Shown here one piece after another: positions 7,488 to 14,514 of a DNA stretch of 31,384 bases. The stretch's first letter is position 1, and each line of letters begins with the position of its first letter. The translations under genes and the position numbers were made by a program. The notes under the pieces are model-generated. The model did no database searches and was not told the DNA's origin. It saw only the letters and a program-made list of their open reading frames with translations. The stretch comes from a virus: positions 1 through 31,384 of IMG/VR virus record IMGVR_UViG_3300035698_016670; one strand, written 5' to 3'.

Positions 7488-9227
7488 TGTGATGGGACTC
7501 ACATTAAAGGGCTCTTGATAAATCTGTTTGAAAATTACTGGAAATCACTACTGTCATTGGATTTTCTCTATGATTTTGTGACACCTATTGTCAAAATTGA
7601 AAAAGGTAAAAAATCTAAATTCTTCTACAAATTAAATGATTATGATAAATGGAAGAAAACTAACACAACTGGTTGGTTTGTGACATATTACAAAGGTTTA
7701 GGGACAATAGAACCACATGAAATAAAAGAATTTTTTAAAGATATTGATAAATTTTTAATACCATTCCAATATGATAATGACCCACACGATATTGTGGATA
7801 TGGTTTTCAATGAAAAAAGAACAAATGATAGAAAAAATTGGTTGAGTAATTATCAACCAGGTATAGTAGTTGATAAATTTTCTGAAAAAACAACTTATGA
7901 AACATTTTTTAATAAAGAATTTATTGAATTTTCAATGATAGATAATCTTCGCTCAATTCCTTCTGTTGTTGATGGTTTTAAACCAAGTCAAAGAAAAATT
8001 CTCTATACTCTATTTAAAAAGAATTATAAAAATAAAATAAAGGTCAGTCAATGTGCAAGTGACACGGCATCTAATACAGCATATCATCATGGGAATGTTA
8101 GTTTAGAAGGCACAATCATAAATATGGCTCAGGATTTTGTTGGAACAAATAATATAAATTTACTACAACCAAAAGGAGCATTTGGGACACGTTTAAAAGG
8201 TGGTAAAGATGCTGCAAGTTCAAGATATATTTTCACACAATTATCAGAAATATCTACAAATATTTTTAAACCAGATGATAATCAAATTTTAAATTATTTA
8301 AATGATGATGGATTTCCAATTGAACCAGAATATTATGTACCAATTATTCCAATGGTATTAGTTAATGGTGCAGAAGGTATTGGTACAGGTTGGTCAACAA
8401 CAGTCATTAAATATAATCCAGTTGATATTATAAAATATTTAGTTTTTAAATTAAAAAATCAAAAAACAATTAAATTAATTCCATGGTTTAAAAATTTTAA
8501 AGGGAAAGTTTATTTTGATTCTGAAAAATCAAGATGGGTTACACAAGGAATTATAAATAAAAAGAGTAATTCAATATTACATATTAAAGAATTACCAATT
8601 GGAATGTGGAATGATAAATATTATACGATATTAGATGAATTAGAAGATAATAAAATTATTAAAAAATACACTAAAAATGATACTGATATAAAAGTTGACA
8701 TTATTATAACTGTTGATAGAACAAATATGAAAAATATTGAAAAAGATTTAATTAAAATATTTAAATTAGAAACTTATTTTTCTATAAATAATCAAATATT
8801 ATTTGATGCAGATAATAAAATAAAACATTATAAAACAGTAGATGATATTATATCAGACTTTTTAGATATTAGATTAGAATATTATCAAAAAAGAAAAGAT
8901 TTTATTTTAAATAAATTGGAACAAGATAGATTTATGTTAATTAATAAAATGAAATTTATAAATGAAATATTAAAGGGAACATTAACAATTCAAAATAAAA
9001 AACGTCAAGATATTGAAAATAATTTAGAGATATTAAAAATTTCGAAAATAGATAATTCATATGGTTATTTATTAAATATGAGCATATTAACATTAACAAA
9101 TGAAAAATTATTAGAATTAAAAGAAATTTTTAATAAGAAGAAAGAAGAAATAAATATTATTAATAATACATCTATAAAACAAATTTGGTTAAAAGAATTA
9201 AATATCTTATATAAAAAATTAAACTAA
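7335..9227 (+). CDS. C-terminal split-intein half fused to type IIA topoisomerase C-terminal part
   Basis: Residues 1-51 are Int-C; residues 52-630 are the C-extein. This begins CDGTHIKGLLINLF (end of TOPRIM) and continues into the breakage-reunion core: FIEFSMIDNLRSIPSVVDGFKPSQRKILY, then NTAYHHGNVSLEGTIINMAQ, and the active-site Tyr298 in DAASSRYIFTQL (Tyr 752 of the spliced 1,084-residue enzyme). GyrB-like and GyrA-like halves are on one chain, as in eukaryotic and NCLDV topoisomerase II, whereas T4 uses separate subunits. The C-terminus is a coiled-coil/tower-like region ending at the stop, with no long tail. The ATG directly follows the endonuclease stop, suggesting translational coupling. 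Function needs protein trans-splicing with 4312-6102. Confidence 0.93.
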   Translation: MNINIDDYFLVSPDSIEIKNTTTELYYDIEVEDDNTFYLVTKNDKLLLTHNCDGTHIKGLLINLFENYWKSLLSLDFLYDFVTPIVKIEKGKKSKFFYKLNDYDKWKKTNTTGWFVTYYKGLGTIEPHEIKEFFKDIDKFLIPFQYDNDPHDIVDMVFNEKRTNDRKNWLSNYQPGIVVDKFSEKTTYETFFNKEFIEFSMIDNLRSIPSVVDGFKPSQRKILYTLFKKNYKNKIKVSQCASDTASNTAYHHGNVSLEGTIINMAQDFVGTNNINLLQPKGAFGTRLKGGKDAASSRYIFTQLSEISTNIFKPDDNQILNYLNDDGFPIEPEYYVPIIPMVLVNGAEGIGTGWSTTVIKYNPVDIIKYLVFKLKNQKTIKLIPWFKNFKGKVYFDSEKSRWVTQGIINKKSNSILHIKELPIGMWNDKYYTILDELEDNKIIKKYTKNDTDIKVDIIITVDRTNMKNIEKDLIKIFKLETYFSINNQILFDADNKIKHYKTVDDIISDFLDIRLEYYQKRKDFILNKLEQDRFMLINKMKFINEILKGTLTIQNKKRQDIENNLEILKISKIDNSYGYLLNMSILTLTNEKLLELKEIFNKKKEEINIINNTSIKQIWLKELNILYKKLN

Positions 9228-9234
9228 TTTAAAA

Positions 9235-9270
9235 CTGATTTTTTTATTTAATATATAATAAAAAAATCAG
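9235..9270. terminator. Bidirectional hairpin terminator after topoisomerase
   Basis: A perfect 14-bp inverted repeat: CTGATTTTTTTATT (9235-9248) and AATAAAAAAATCAG (9257-9270), with an 8-nt loop. It starts 8 nt after the topoisomerase stop and ends 5 nt before the hemerythrin ATG. The loop region contains TTAATATATAA, so it may also carry a late-type promoter. The G+C content of the stem is low, so termination strength is uncertain. Confidence 0.5.
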
Positions 9271-9275
9271 AAATT

Positions 9276-9644
9276 ATGTTAGATTTTAAATATAAATTAG
9301 GAATTCCAGTTATTGATTATCAACACAAACAATTATTAACAATATTAAATAAATTAGAACAAAAAATATTAAATAAGAAACAATTGCGAAATATAATTTT
9401 ACAACTTAAAGATTGTGCAGTTTATCATTTTAAAACAGAAGAAGAATATTTTAAAAATAATAACTATAAAAATATGAAAGAACATATTCAATTACATAAT
9501 ATATATATACAAACAATAGATTATTATTGTTCTGGTAATAATTATGATCAAAATAAAATTTATACATTTTTATCAACTTGGTTTAAAAAACATGTCCTTA
9601 TTGAAGATAAAAAAATTATTATTAAAGAAACTTTAAAAAAATAA
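9276..9644 (+). CDS. Bacteriohemerythrin (di-iron, O2-binding protein)
   Basis: A 122-residue single-domain hemerythrin. All seven canonical di-iron ligands are present with normal spacing: H17 (IDYQHKQL), H51 and E55 (HFKTEEEYF), H70 and H74 (HIQLH), H106 and D111 (WFKKHVLIED). The length is standard for a bare bacteriohemerythrin. In bacteria these proteins store or deliver oxygen, or act as O2 sensors when fused to signalling domains. The gene is 19 nt upstream of the membrane-anchored PAS protein, and the two probably form one transcription unit. Hemerythrins are unusual in phages, so acquisition from a host is inferred, although base composition matches the neighbours. Confidence 0.9.
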   Translation: MLDFKYKLGIPVIDYQHKQLLTILNKLEQKILNKKQLRNIILQLKDCAVYHFKTEEEYFKNNNYKNMKEHIQLHNIYIQTIDYYCSGNNYDQNKIYTFLSTWFKKHVLIEDKKIIIKETLKK

Positions 9645-9662
9645 AAAAAAACGATATAAATA

Positions 9663-10688
9663 ATGGATGTATTATTAAAATTATTAGAATTTCTTGAAAA
9701 TTTTCCAATTGAATGGAAAATTGTATTTTCTATAATATTTATATTATTATGGTTATTATGGTTTTTTAAAAAACCATTATTTAAATGGATTAAATGTTTA
9801 AAAAATAAAAAAAGAAATAAATATTCTTTTTTAAATCATAAAATATTTTGTGAAAAAACATTTGTTTATCATACTATTAGTATGATAAACGTTGGAGTAC
9901 CAGAGAAATCATATATATTTCGTAGAATATTAAAAAATATGTATGATTCTATATTATATTTTTCTAAAGAATTAATAACAAATGATAAAATTTATAATTT
10001 ATCTAATAATCAATTTTATGCATTAGTAATAAAAAATATTACAAATATAGTAAATGATTATAATGATAAAATATTAAAAGAATTTGGTCAAGAACTTTAT
10101 AATTTAGTTATGGTTCATGAAAAAAAAGGATTTAATATTCATCATGAAAAAACAATACTTTTCATTAAAAATGTAGTAGAAGAAGCATTTGAAAATGATA
10201 ATATTGTTTATTCAACAGTAGAACATAAAATAGATTATTTATTAGATTTATATTGTATTGCTATGAAAATTGCTATGAGTGATGTTGATAAATTATATAA
10301 AAATTTTAATGGAGAATTAGAAAAAATATTAGATTTAGATATAAAAAATGAAGAATATTATCATTTTTTCGCAGAAGCATCAACAGAAGCATTATTTTTT
10401 TCTAAAAATGGAGTTTGTATAGATTGTAATAAAAGAGCCGCAGAAATGTTTGGATATTTAACAGTTAAAGAATTTTTAAAAAATATTGGGATATTTAAAA
10501 TTAATATTATTGATTCTAAATATCATGATTTAGTATCAAAACATATGAAAAATAATCTTTTAGAACCATATGATGCAATTGGTATTAAAAAAAATGGCAC
10601 AACATTTAAAATTTCAATAAGAGCTAAATTAATACCTTTTAAAAATAAAGGAATAGTAAGATCAACCTCAATTATAGATATTTCCTAA
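9663..10688 (+). CDS. Membrane-anchored PAS-domain protein
   Basis: A 341-residue protein. One hydrophobic helix near residues 17-36 (IVFSIIFILLWLLWFF) is followed by basic residues, giving a single N-terminal membrane anchor with the bulk probably cytoplasmic. Residues about 60-230 are helical and unrecognised. Residues about 233-341 are a PAS domain: EASTEALFFSKNGVCIDCNK, AAEMFGY, then GIKKNGTTFKISIRAKLIP. No kinase, GGDEF or other output domain follows, so it is a sensor without visible effector. Adjacent to the hemerythrin, it suggests an oxygen/redox-sensing pair. The last codons are duplicated as an exact 20-bp tandem repeat after the stop. Confidence 0.8.
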   Translation: MDVLLKLLEFLENFPIEWKIVFSIIFILLWLLWFFKKPLFKWIKCLKNKKRNKYSFLNHKIFCEKTFVYHTISMINVGVPEKSYIFRRILKNMYDSILYFSKELITNDKIYNLSNNQFYALVIKNITNIVNDYNDKILKEFGQELYNLVMVHEKKGFNIHHEKTILFIKNVVEEAFENDNIVYSTVEHKIDYLLDLYCIAMKIAMSDVDKLYKNFNGELEKILDLDIKNEEYYHFFAEASTEALFFSKNGVCIDCNKRAAEMFGYLTVKEFLKNIGIFKINIIDSKYHDLVSKHMKNNLLEPYDAIGIKKNGTTFKISIRAKLIPFKNKGIVRSTSIIDIS

Positions 10689-10708
10689 CAATTATAGATA
10701 TTTCCTAA
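10669..10708 (+). repeat. Exact 20-bp tandem duplication spanning the PAS gene stop
   Basis: Two abutting copies of CAATTATAGATATTTCCTAA (10669-10688 and 10689-10708). The first contains the last codons and the stop of the PAS gene. It looks like a recent slippage duplication. Confidence 0.9.
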
Positions 10709-10782
10709 CCATTTTCAATAAAATATTAATAAAATATTAATTATCTTTAAACAATTATAAAAAAAGATATTATAATAATTAA

Positions 10783-11070
10783 ATGAAGTTATTAAAAGAT
10801 TATAATAAAACAATTAAAAAAATTTATGAGTATTTTGATTATACTAGTGGAGATTCAATTTATCCAATAGAAGATTATACAGATTATTTTTGGAAAATAA
10901 CAGATTCAATTATTTATTATTCAGATGATGATGTTAATTTAGATATGGATTTTATAGAAGATGAATTTTTAGAATCTTGTGATGGTGATGATTATGTAAT
11001 GTTTTTAATTAAAGATTCATTAAATTTAGATAATAATTGTTTAATGATTTTTGAAAAATTAAGAGAATAA
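10783..11070 (+). CDS. Small acidic hypothetical protein
   Basis: A 95-residue protein, not recognised. It is strongly acidic from residue 20 on (DYTSGD, YSDDDVNLDMDFIEDEFLESCDGDD) with many Tyr and Phe, which is the composition of DNA-mimic or inhibitor proteins, but this is speculation. The first residues (MKLLKDYNK) faintly resemble the capsid-targeting-like leader but lack the [LI]-N-E end. The stop is followed directly by the ATG of the nucleotide kinase gene (TAAATG), so the two are translationally coupled. Confidence 0.7.
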   Translation: MKLLKDYNKTIKKIYEYFDYTSGDSIYPIEDYTDYFWKITDSIIYYSDDDVNLDMDFIEDEFLESCDGDDYVMFLIKDSLNLDNNCLMIFEKLRE

Positions 11071-11622
11071 ATGATAATTGGGATTAGTGGACAAATTGGA
11101 TCGGGAAAGGACGCAGTAACTAAAAAAATTATTGAAACATTTCCAGAAATGAATTTTAAATCTTATGCTTTTGGATATAATGTTAAAAAAGTTGTATCTT
11201 TGCTCACAGGTGTAAATTTAAAAGTTGTATTATCTCGACAAGGAAAACTAATTTATTTATCCAAATGGGGAATGACTATTGGTGAAATGTTTCAAAAACT
11301 TGCTTCTGATGCAATTAGAGAAAAATTTCATGAAGATGCATGGATAATATCATTATTTAATAATTTGAAAAATGATGAAAATATTATAATAACGGATGTA
11401 AGATTTTTAAATGAAGCAGAATATATTTTAAATCGTGGAGGATATTTAATTAGATTAGTAGGAGATCCAAAAAATATAAATAAAACAGATGAAAGAGATA
11501 ATAACCATTATTCAGAAACAGAATTAGATAATTTTAATAAATTTGATATAATTTATAATAATATACCACCAATAAATAATTTAAATAAATTAATAATGAT
11601 AATAAAGAAGAAATTATTTTAA
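11071..11622 (+). CDS. Deoxynucleoside monophosphate kinase (T4 gp1-like)
   Basis: A 183-residue P-loop kinase. The Walker A sequence is GISGQIGSGKDAV near residues 3-15, followed by FKSYAFGYNVKK, which matches the substrate-binding region of phage T4 gp1-type dNMP kinases. ITDVRFLNEAE near residues 109-119 is the conserved D-V-R-F motif of the family. The enzyme phosphorylates dNMPs to dNDPs for phage DNA synthesis and allows use of modified nucleotides in some phages. Length is somewhat shorter than T4 gp1. It is coupled to the acidic protein upstream. A short piece of this gene (around 11277-11301) is repeated at 11935-11970. Confidence 0.85.
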   Translation: MIIGISGQIGSGKDAVTKKIIETFPEMNFKSYAFGYNVKKVVSLLTGVNLKVVLSRQGKLIYLSKWGMTIGEMFQKLASDAIREKFHEDAWIISLFNNLKNDENIIITDVRFLNEAEYILNRGGYLIRLVGDPKNINKTDERDNNHYSETELDNFNKFDIIYNNIPPINNLNKLIMIIKKKLF

Positions 11623-11651
11623 AATAAAGATGAAAGATAAAAAAATTTATT

Positions 11652-11659
11652 TATCTTTG
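11652..11659 (+). promoter_or_regulatory. Bacteroidota-type -7 box
   Basis: TATCTTTG 29 nt upstream of the ATG at 11689. No TTTG is present at the usual upstream position, so only the -7 element is supported. Confidence 0.6.
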
Positions 11660-11688
11660 CAAGACTATAAATTAAAAAATTTGAAAAT

Positions 11689-11931
11689 ATGAATTATAAT
11701 GAAACAAAAGAAAAATTATTAAATATTAAAGATAAAATTATTAAATTATTAGAAACTCACAATGTTTCAGCGAATAATGAAAATCATATTATAACATCTG
11801 AAATATTGGATTTATTTTATGAAGTGCAACAAAGTGGTAAGTTTATCTGTTTTTCTTGTGGTTCATTGGATTGTAAAAAATTTGATGGTGGAATATTATG
11901 TAATAAATGTTTACATTGGCAATCAGTTTAA
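11689..11931 (+). CDS. Small zinc-finger protein
   Basis: An 80-residue protein. The first 50 residues are helical. Residues 54-75 hold a four-cysteine zinc ribbon: C-F-S-C-G, then C in LDCKKF, then C-N-K-C, the last pair forming a C-x-x-C knuckle (GGILCNKCLHW). Such small ribbon proteins in phages often bind nucleic acid or transcription proteins; no specific role is visible. It is expressed from its own host-type promoter, consistent with early expression. Confidence 0.75.
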   Translation: MNYNETKEKLLNIKDKIIKLLETHNVSANNENHIITSEILDLFYEVQQSGKFICFSCGSLDCKKFDGGILCNKCLHWQSV

Positions 11932-11934
11932 TTA

Positions 11935-11970
11935 TGTTCATTGATGAAATGTTTCAAAAACTTATTTAAA
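11935..11970 (+). repeat. Fragmentary duplicate of the dNMP kinase gene
   Basis: A mini-frame encoding MFIDEMFQKLI, in which GAAATGTTTCAAAAACTT (11946-11963) is identical to 11284-11301 in the kinase gene (TIGEMFQKLA). The flanking bases also agree partly. It is too short to be a gene and is probably a recombination scar. Confidence 0.5.
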
Positions 11971-11998
11971 AAAAACTTTTTATTTAAAATAATTTATT

Positions 11999-12006
11999 TA
12001 TCTTTG
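11999..12006 (+). promoter_or_regulatory. Bacteroidota-type -7 box
   Basis: TATCTTTG followed by CAAAACTG, 86 nt before the ATG at 12093. The surroundings (TTTATTTATCTTTGCAA) are nearly identical to 11646-11661. It would give an mRNA with an unusually long leader of about 80 nt. Confidence 0.6.
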
Positions 12007-12092
12007 CAAAACTGAAGAAATATTAATATCCATTAATGATTATTTAGACGTTATCAAATAAACTTATAAAACTGAGAATAAATTAAAAAAAT

Positions 12093-13688
12093 ATGAAAAT
12101 AAAAGATAAATTTAAAAAAGTACCTGGAATGGGCACTAAAAATATACCTACTATGGTATTAAAAGATTTAATTGTCAGTCAAGAGATTCATGAAAAATTA
12201 TCTGATTGTATAATTGAAATGATTACATCAACAAAGATGCCATATTATGGAGAATTTACACAAGCAATCAATTTTACACAAGCACAAATACCAACATGTG
12301 GAGTAAATGTTACTGATAAAGGAATGAATTTTTATTGGGGTAAAGAATTTATTGAAAATTGTAATAGAAAAGAAGTTTTATTCACAATTATTCATGAAGT
12401 TTTTCACTTAATATTTGATCATCATAAACGTGGTATGGGATACGATAAAAAAATATCAAACCTGGCAGCAGATATGATTATTAACTCTATTATTCATGGT
12501 GAAATGATGATTGCAGAAAATTTAACTAATGTAATTGAAATACCAAAAGATGAATTAGGAAATAATACTTGTGTATTTCTTTCCAAAGATTATCGAGGTG
12601 CGCCAATTTTTGAAGATGTTTATTTTTGGTTAATGGATCAATATAATGATTGGAGAAATAAAAATTCTGATAAATTAGATAAACAAGCAAAAGTTGATAA
12701 AGATGGAAATGTTACTATTAATGGTCAAAAATATTGTGGAAAATGTGGACAAAAAATAGATGGAAAAGATGGAAAAGATGGAAAAGATGGTCAAGAAAGC
12801 GATAAAGAAGGTCAAGGTTCTGGAAAAGATTGTTGTGATAAATGTGGTCAAGAAAAACAAGATGGTCAAGGTTCTGGTCAAGGACAAGGAGAAGGAGAAC
12901 CACAAGATGGTCAAGGTCAAAGTAGTGGTTATGGAAATAATGGTCAATCAGGGGATAAAAGAGAAAATGATGTTGATATGTATCCTGTTGAAAGATTTTT
13001 TGAAAATATTGAATATAATAAAGGTCAAAGTTTTGATATTCATTTTGATGATGATGTTCCAGAAGCAGTTAGAAAACAATGGGTTAATTCACAAATAGAA
13101 AAGTTAAAAGCAAGAGGTTTAGAATCTGGTTCTGTTGAAAAAATTCTAAATAAACTTCAAAAAACAGAAAAAGATTATCTTAAAGAAATTAAAAGAACTA
13201 TTAGTAATGATATATTTGGTTCTAAAAAACAAAAATCTATTACTAAATTGAATAGAAGAGGTATTGAAGGATTAAAAGGACAAAGAAAATACAAAACAAG
13301 AATAAATTGTTTGTTAGATACTTCTGGTTCTATGAGTGGAGATTTTGAAAAAGTATTGTCTTATATATTTCAAAATGATATTGAAATAAATTTAATACAA
13401 GTTGATACTCAAATTCAAGAAGTACTTCATATTAAAAGAAAACGAGATCTTGAAAAAATGAAAATACATGGATTAGGTGGAACAACATTAACTCCAGGAT
13501 TACAATATATTGTGGCTGATAAAAAATTAAATAAATTAAATACTGTAATTCTTACAGATGGTTATACAGATAGTCTTGATATAACAGGAATTAAAGGAAA
13601 AATTTTAGTTTTATCAACAAATACAGAATGTCCATTAGTATATAATTCAAGTAAAATTAAACAAATAATAATTGATAAATCAAAATAA
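12093..13688 (+). CDS. VWA-like metalloprotein (DUF2201-type) partner of MoxR ATPase
   Basis: A 531-residue protein. The N-terminal zinc-peptidase-like domain contains HEVFH (H101-E102 ... H105) and a following LAADMIIN helix, as in DUF2201 proteins. The centre has two Cys pairs (C215/C218 and C248/C251) separated by a Gly-rich, collagen-like stretch (GKDGKDGKDG), then a long Gly/Gln/Ser linker to about residue 290. The C-terminal VWA-like domain has the MIDAS motif DTSGSMSG (D409-T-S-G-S413) and TDG near the end. Proteins of this layout are paired with MoxR AAA+ ATPases, found here at 14515-15777, and act in metal-dependent maturation or disassembly of complexes. Frames on the other strand in 12675-13098 are shadows of the repeat. 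Confidence 0.85.
   Translation: MKIKDKFKKVPGMGTKNIPTMVLKDLIVSQEIHEKLSDCIIEMITSTKMPYYGEFTQAINFTQAQIPTCGVNVTDKGMNFYWGKEFIENCNRKEVLFTIIHEVFHLIFDHHKRGMGYDKKISNLAADMIINSIIHGEMMIAENLTNVIEIPKDELGNNTCVFLSKDYRGAPIFEDVYFWLMDQYNDWRNKNSDKLDKQAKVDKDGNVTINGQKYCGKCGQKIDGKDGKDGKDGQESDKEGQGSGKDCCDKCGQEKQDGQGSGQGQGEGEPQDGQGQSSGYGNNGQSGDKRENDVDMYPVERFFENIEYNKGQSFDIHFDDDVPEAVRKQWVNSQIEKLKARGLESGSVEKILNKLQKTEKDYLKEIKRTISNDIFGSKKQKSITKLNRRGIEGLKGQRKYKTRINCLLDTSGSMSGDFEKVLSYIFQNDIEINLIQVDTQIQEVLHIKRKRDLEKMKIHGLGGTTLTPGLQYIVADKKLNKLNTVILTDGYTDSLDITGIKGKILVLSTNTECPLVYNSSKIKQIIIDKSK
12753..12942 (+). repeat. Gly-rich coding repeats (GKD and GQG units) inside the VWA gene
   Basis: Codon-level repeats of GGAAAAGAT (Gly-Lys-Asp) at about 12763-12790, then many GGTCAAG(GT) units encoding Gly-Gln-Gly. 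This is low-complexity coding, likely a flexible linker between the peptidase-like and VWA domains, interrupting a Cys4 zinc ribbon. Confidence 0.75.
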
Positions 13689-13703
13689 TATAATAAATTA
13701 ATT

Positions 13704-13896
13704 ATGAAAGAAAAAGAAAAATTTTTAGAGTTTCTGAGTACCATGTTTTGGTCTTGGGGAGGATCCACCTGAAGAAATTTTTTGGGCAGGAAATGACCTA
13801 TTAGAATGGTTTGAAGCGGAATACAATAAAAAATTAAATATAAGATTTGATGAAGATAATTATGATGAAGTTGTAGAAGCAATTAAAAATAGTTAA
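13704..13896 (+). pseudogene. Small frameshifted gene (about 63 aa if restored)
   Basis: A frame starting at ATG 13704 reads MKEKEKFLEFLSTM and then soon hits a stop (FWSWGGST*). Skipping one T in the T4 run at 13746-13749 joins it to FGLGEDPPEEIFWAGNDLLE, which continues to a stop at 13894-13896 and looks like a real, acidic protein. Either one T was gained (mutation or base-calling error) or a +1 recoding event is used. It lies between the VWA protein and the acidic protein at 13963, so it may be an extra component of that operon. Confidence 0.6.
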
Positions 13897-13962
13897 AAAA
13901 AATTGAACTTTTCTAAAAAATTAAAATATACAAAATAAATAAAAATAAATAAAATAAAAATT

Positions 13963-14253
13963 ATGAATTTAAATGAATTAAAACAAGTAGAATTGAATAA
14001 TGTTGACAATGTTTCTGAACATGCAGAAAGTGTTTTAACATTAAAAAAGGATGAAATTAGAGAATATTTAGAATTTGCACTTGATACTTTTTATAGTGAT
14101 GACTCTAAAGAAAATTCCGAAACTGTTATTGATTTCTTCAACATTGAAAAATTTAAACCTTTTTATGAAGAAATGTATAATTCAGTAAATGTGAAATCCG
14201 ATAAAATAGACTCAGAAAATGAAGTCGACTCAGATGTAAATGAAACAGAGTAA
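13963..14253 (+). CDS. Small acidic hypothetical protein
   Basis: A 96-residue acidic protein between the VWA and MoxR genes; not recognised. The N-terminus MNLNELKQVELNNVD leads to a helical middle (KKDEIREYLEFALDTFYSDD) and an Asp/Glu/Ser-rich disordered tail ending in DSDVNETE. By position it may be an adaptor or regulator of the MoxR/VWA pair, but nothing in the sequence shows it. Confidence 0.7.
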   Translation: MNLNELKQVELNNVDNVSEHAESVLTLKKDEIREYLEFALDTFYSDDSKENSETVIDFFNIEKFKPFYEEMYNSVNVKSDKIDSENEVDSDVNETE

Positions 14254-14332
14254 TATTTTAGATTTATTTACAAATTTATCTTTAATTTCATTATCAACAC
14301 ATGAAGAAATAAATACAAATTATAAAGAATAA
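14240..14332 (+). CDS. Possible 30-aa small protein
   Basis: ATG at 14240 overlaps the end of the previous gene by 14 nt and gives MKQSNILDLFTNLSLISLST followed by HEEINTNYKE, stopping inside the AT-rich tandem repeats. The overlapping start style matches other gene junctions here, but there is no homology evidence and the frame is short. Confidence 0.25.
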   Translation: MKQSNILDLFTNLSLISLSTHEEINTNYKE

Positions 14333-14436
14333 TTATAAAGAATAATTGTAAAGAATAATTATAAAAAAAAGATAAAAAATAATTATAAAAAATAATTATA
14401 AAAAATAATTATAAAAAAAAAGATAAAAAATAATTG
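14318..14436 (+). repeat. 13-bp AT-rich tandem repeats
   Basis: Units of AATTATAAAGAAT: two exact copies at 14318-14343, a one-base variant at 14344-14356, a 24-nt expanded unit at 14357-14380, two AATTATAAAAAAT copies at 14381-14406, a 25-nt expanded unit at 14407-14431, then a partial unit. It lies just upstream of the MoxR gene promoter. It could be an expanded slippage repeat, protein-binding iterons or part of an origin. Confidence 0.85.
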
Positions 14437-14453
14437 TTTTTAAATTTTTTTAT

Positions 14454-14461
14454 TATCTTTG
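14454..14461 (+). promoter_or_regulatory. Bacteroidota-type -7 box
   Basis: TATCTTTG followed by CAATCTG, 53 nt upstream of the ATG at 14515 and directly after the tandem repeats. The -33 position falls within T-rich sequence without a clear TTTG. Confidence 0.6.
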
Positions 14462-14514
14462 CAATCTGAATAATCATTAAAAAAATTAAAAATAATATAT
14501 AAAAAATTTAATAC

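Noticed and set aside
9235-9270. Mobile-element end hairpin
   Set aside because: No TCTTTAG loop or related flank; position after a stop codon fits a terminator better.
10783-10821. Capsid-targeting-like leader on the 95-residue acidic protein
   Set aside because: MKLLKDYNK resembles the start but no [LI]-x-E cleavage motif follows within 20 residues.
12675-13098. Several open frames on both strands in the VWA gene linker
   Set aside because: Produced by the Gly-Lys-Asp/Gly-Gln codon repeats; the VWA frame explains the region fully.
14318-14436. CRISPR-like array
   Set aside because: Units are 13 bp, abutting, AT-only in character, without spacers.
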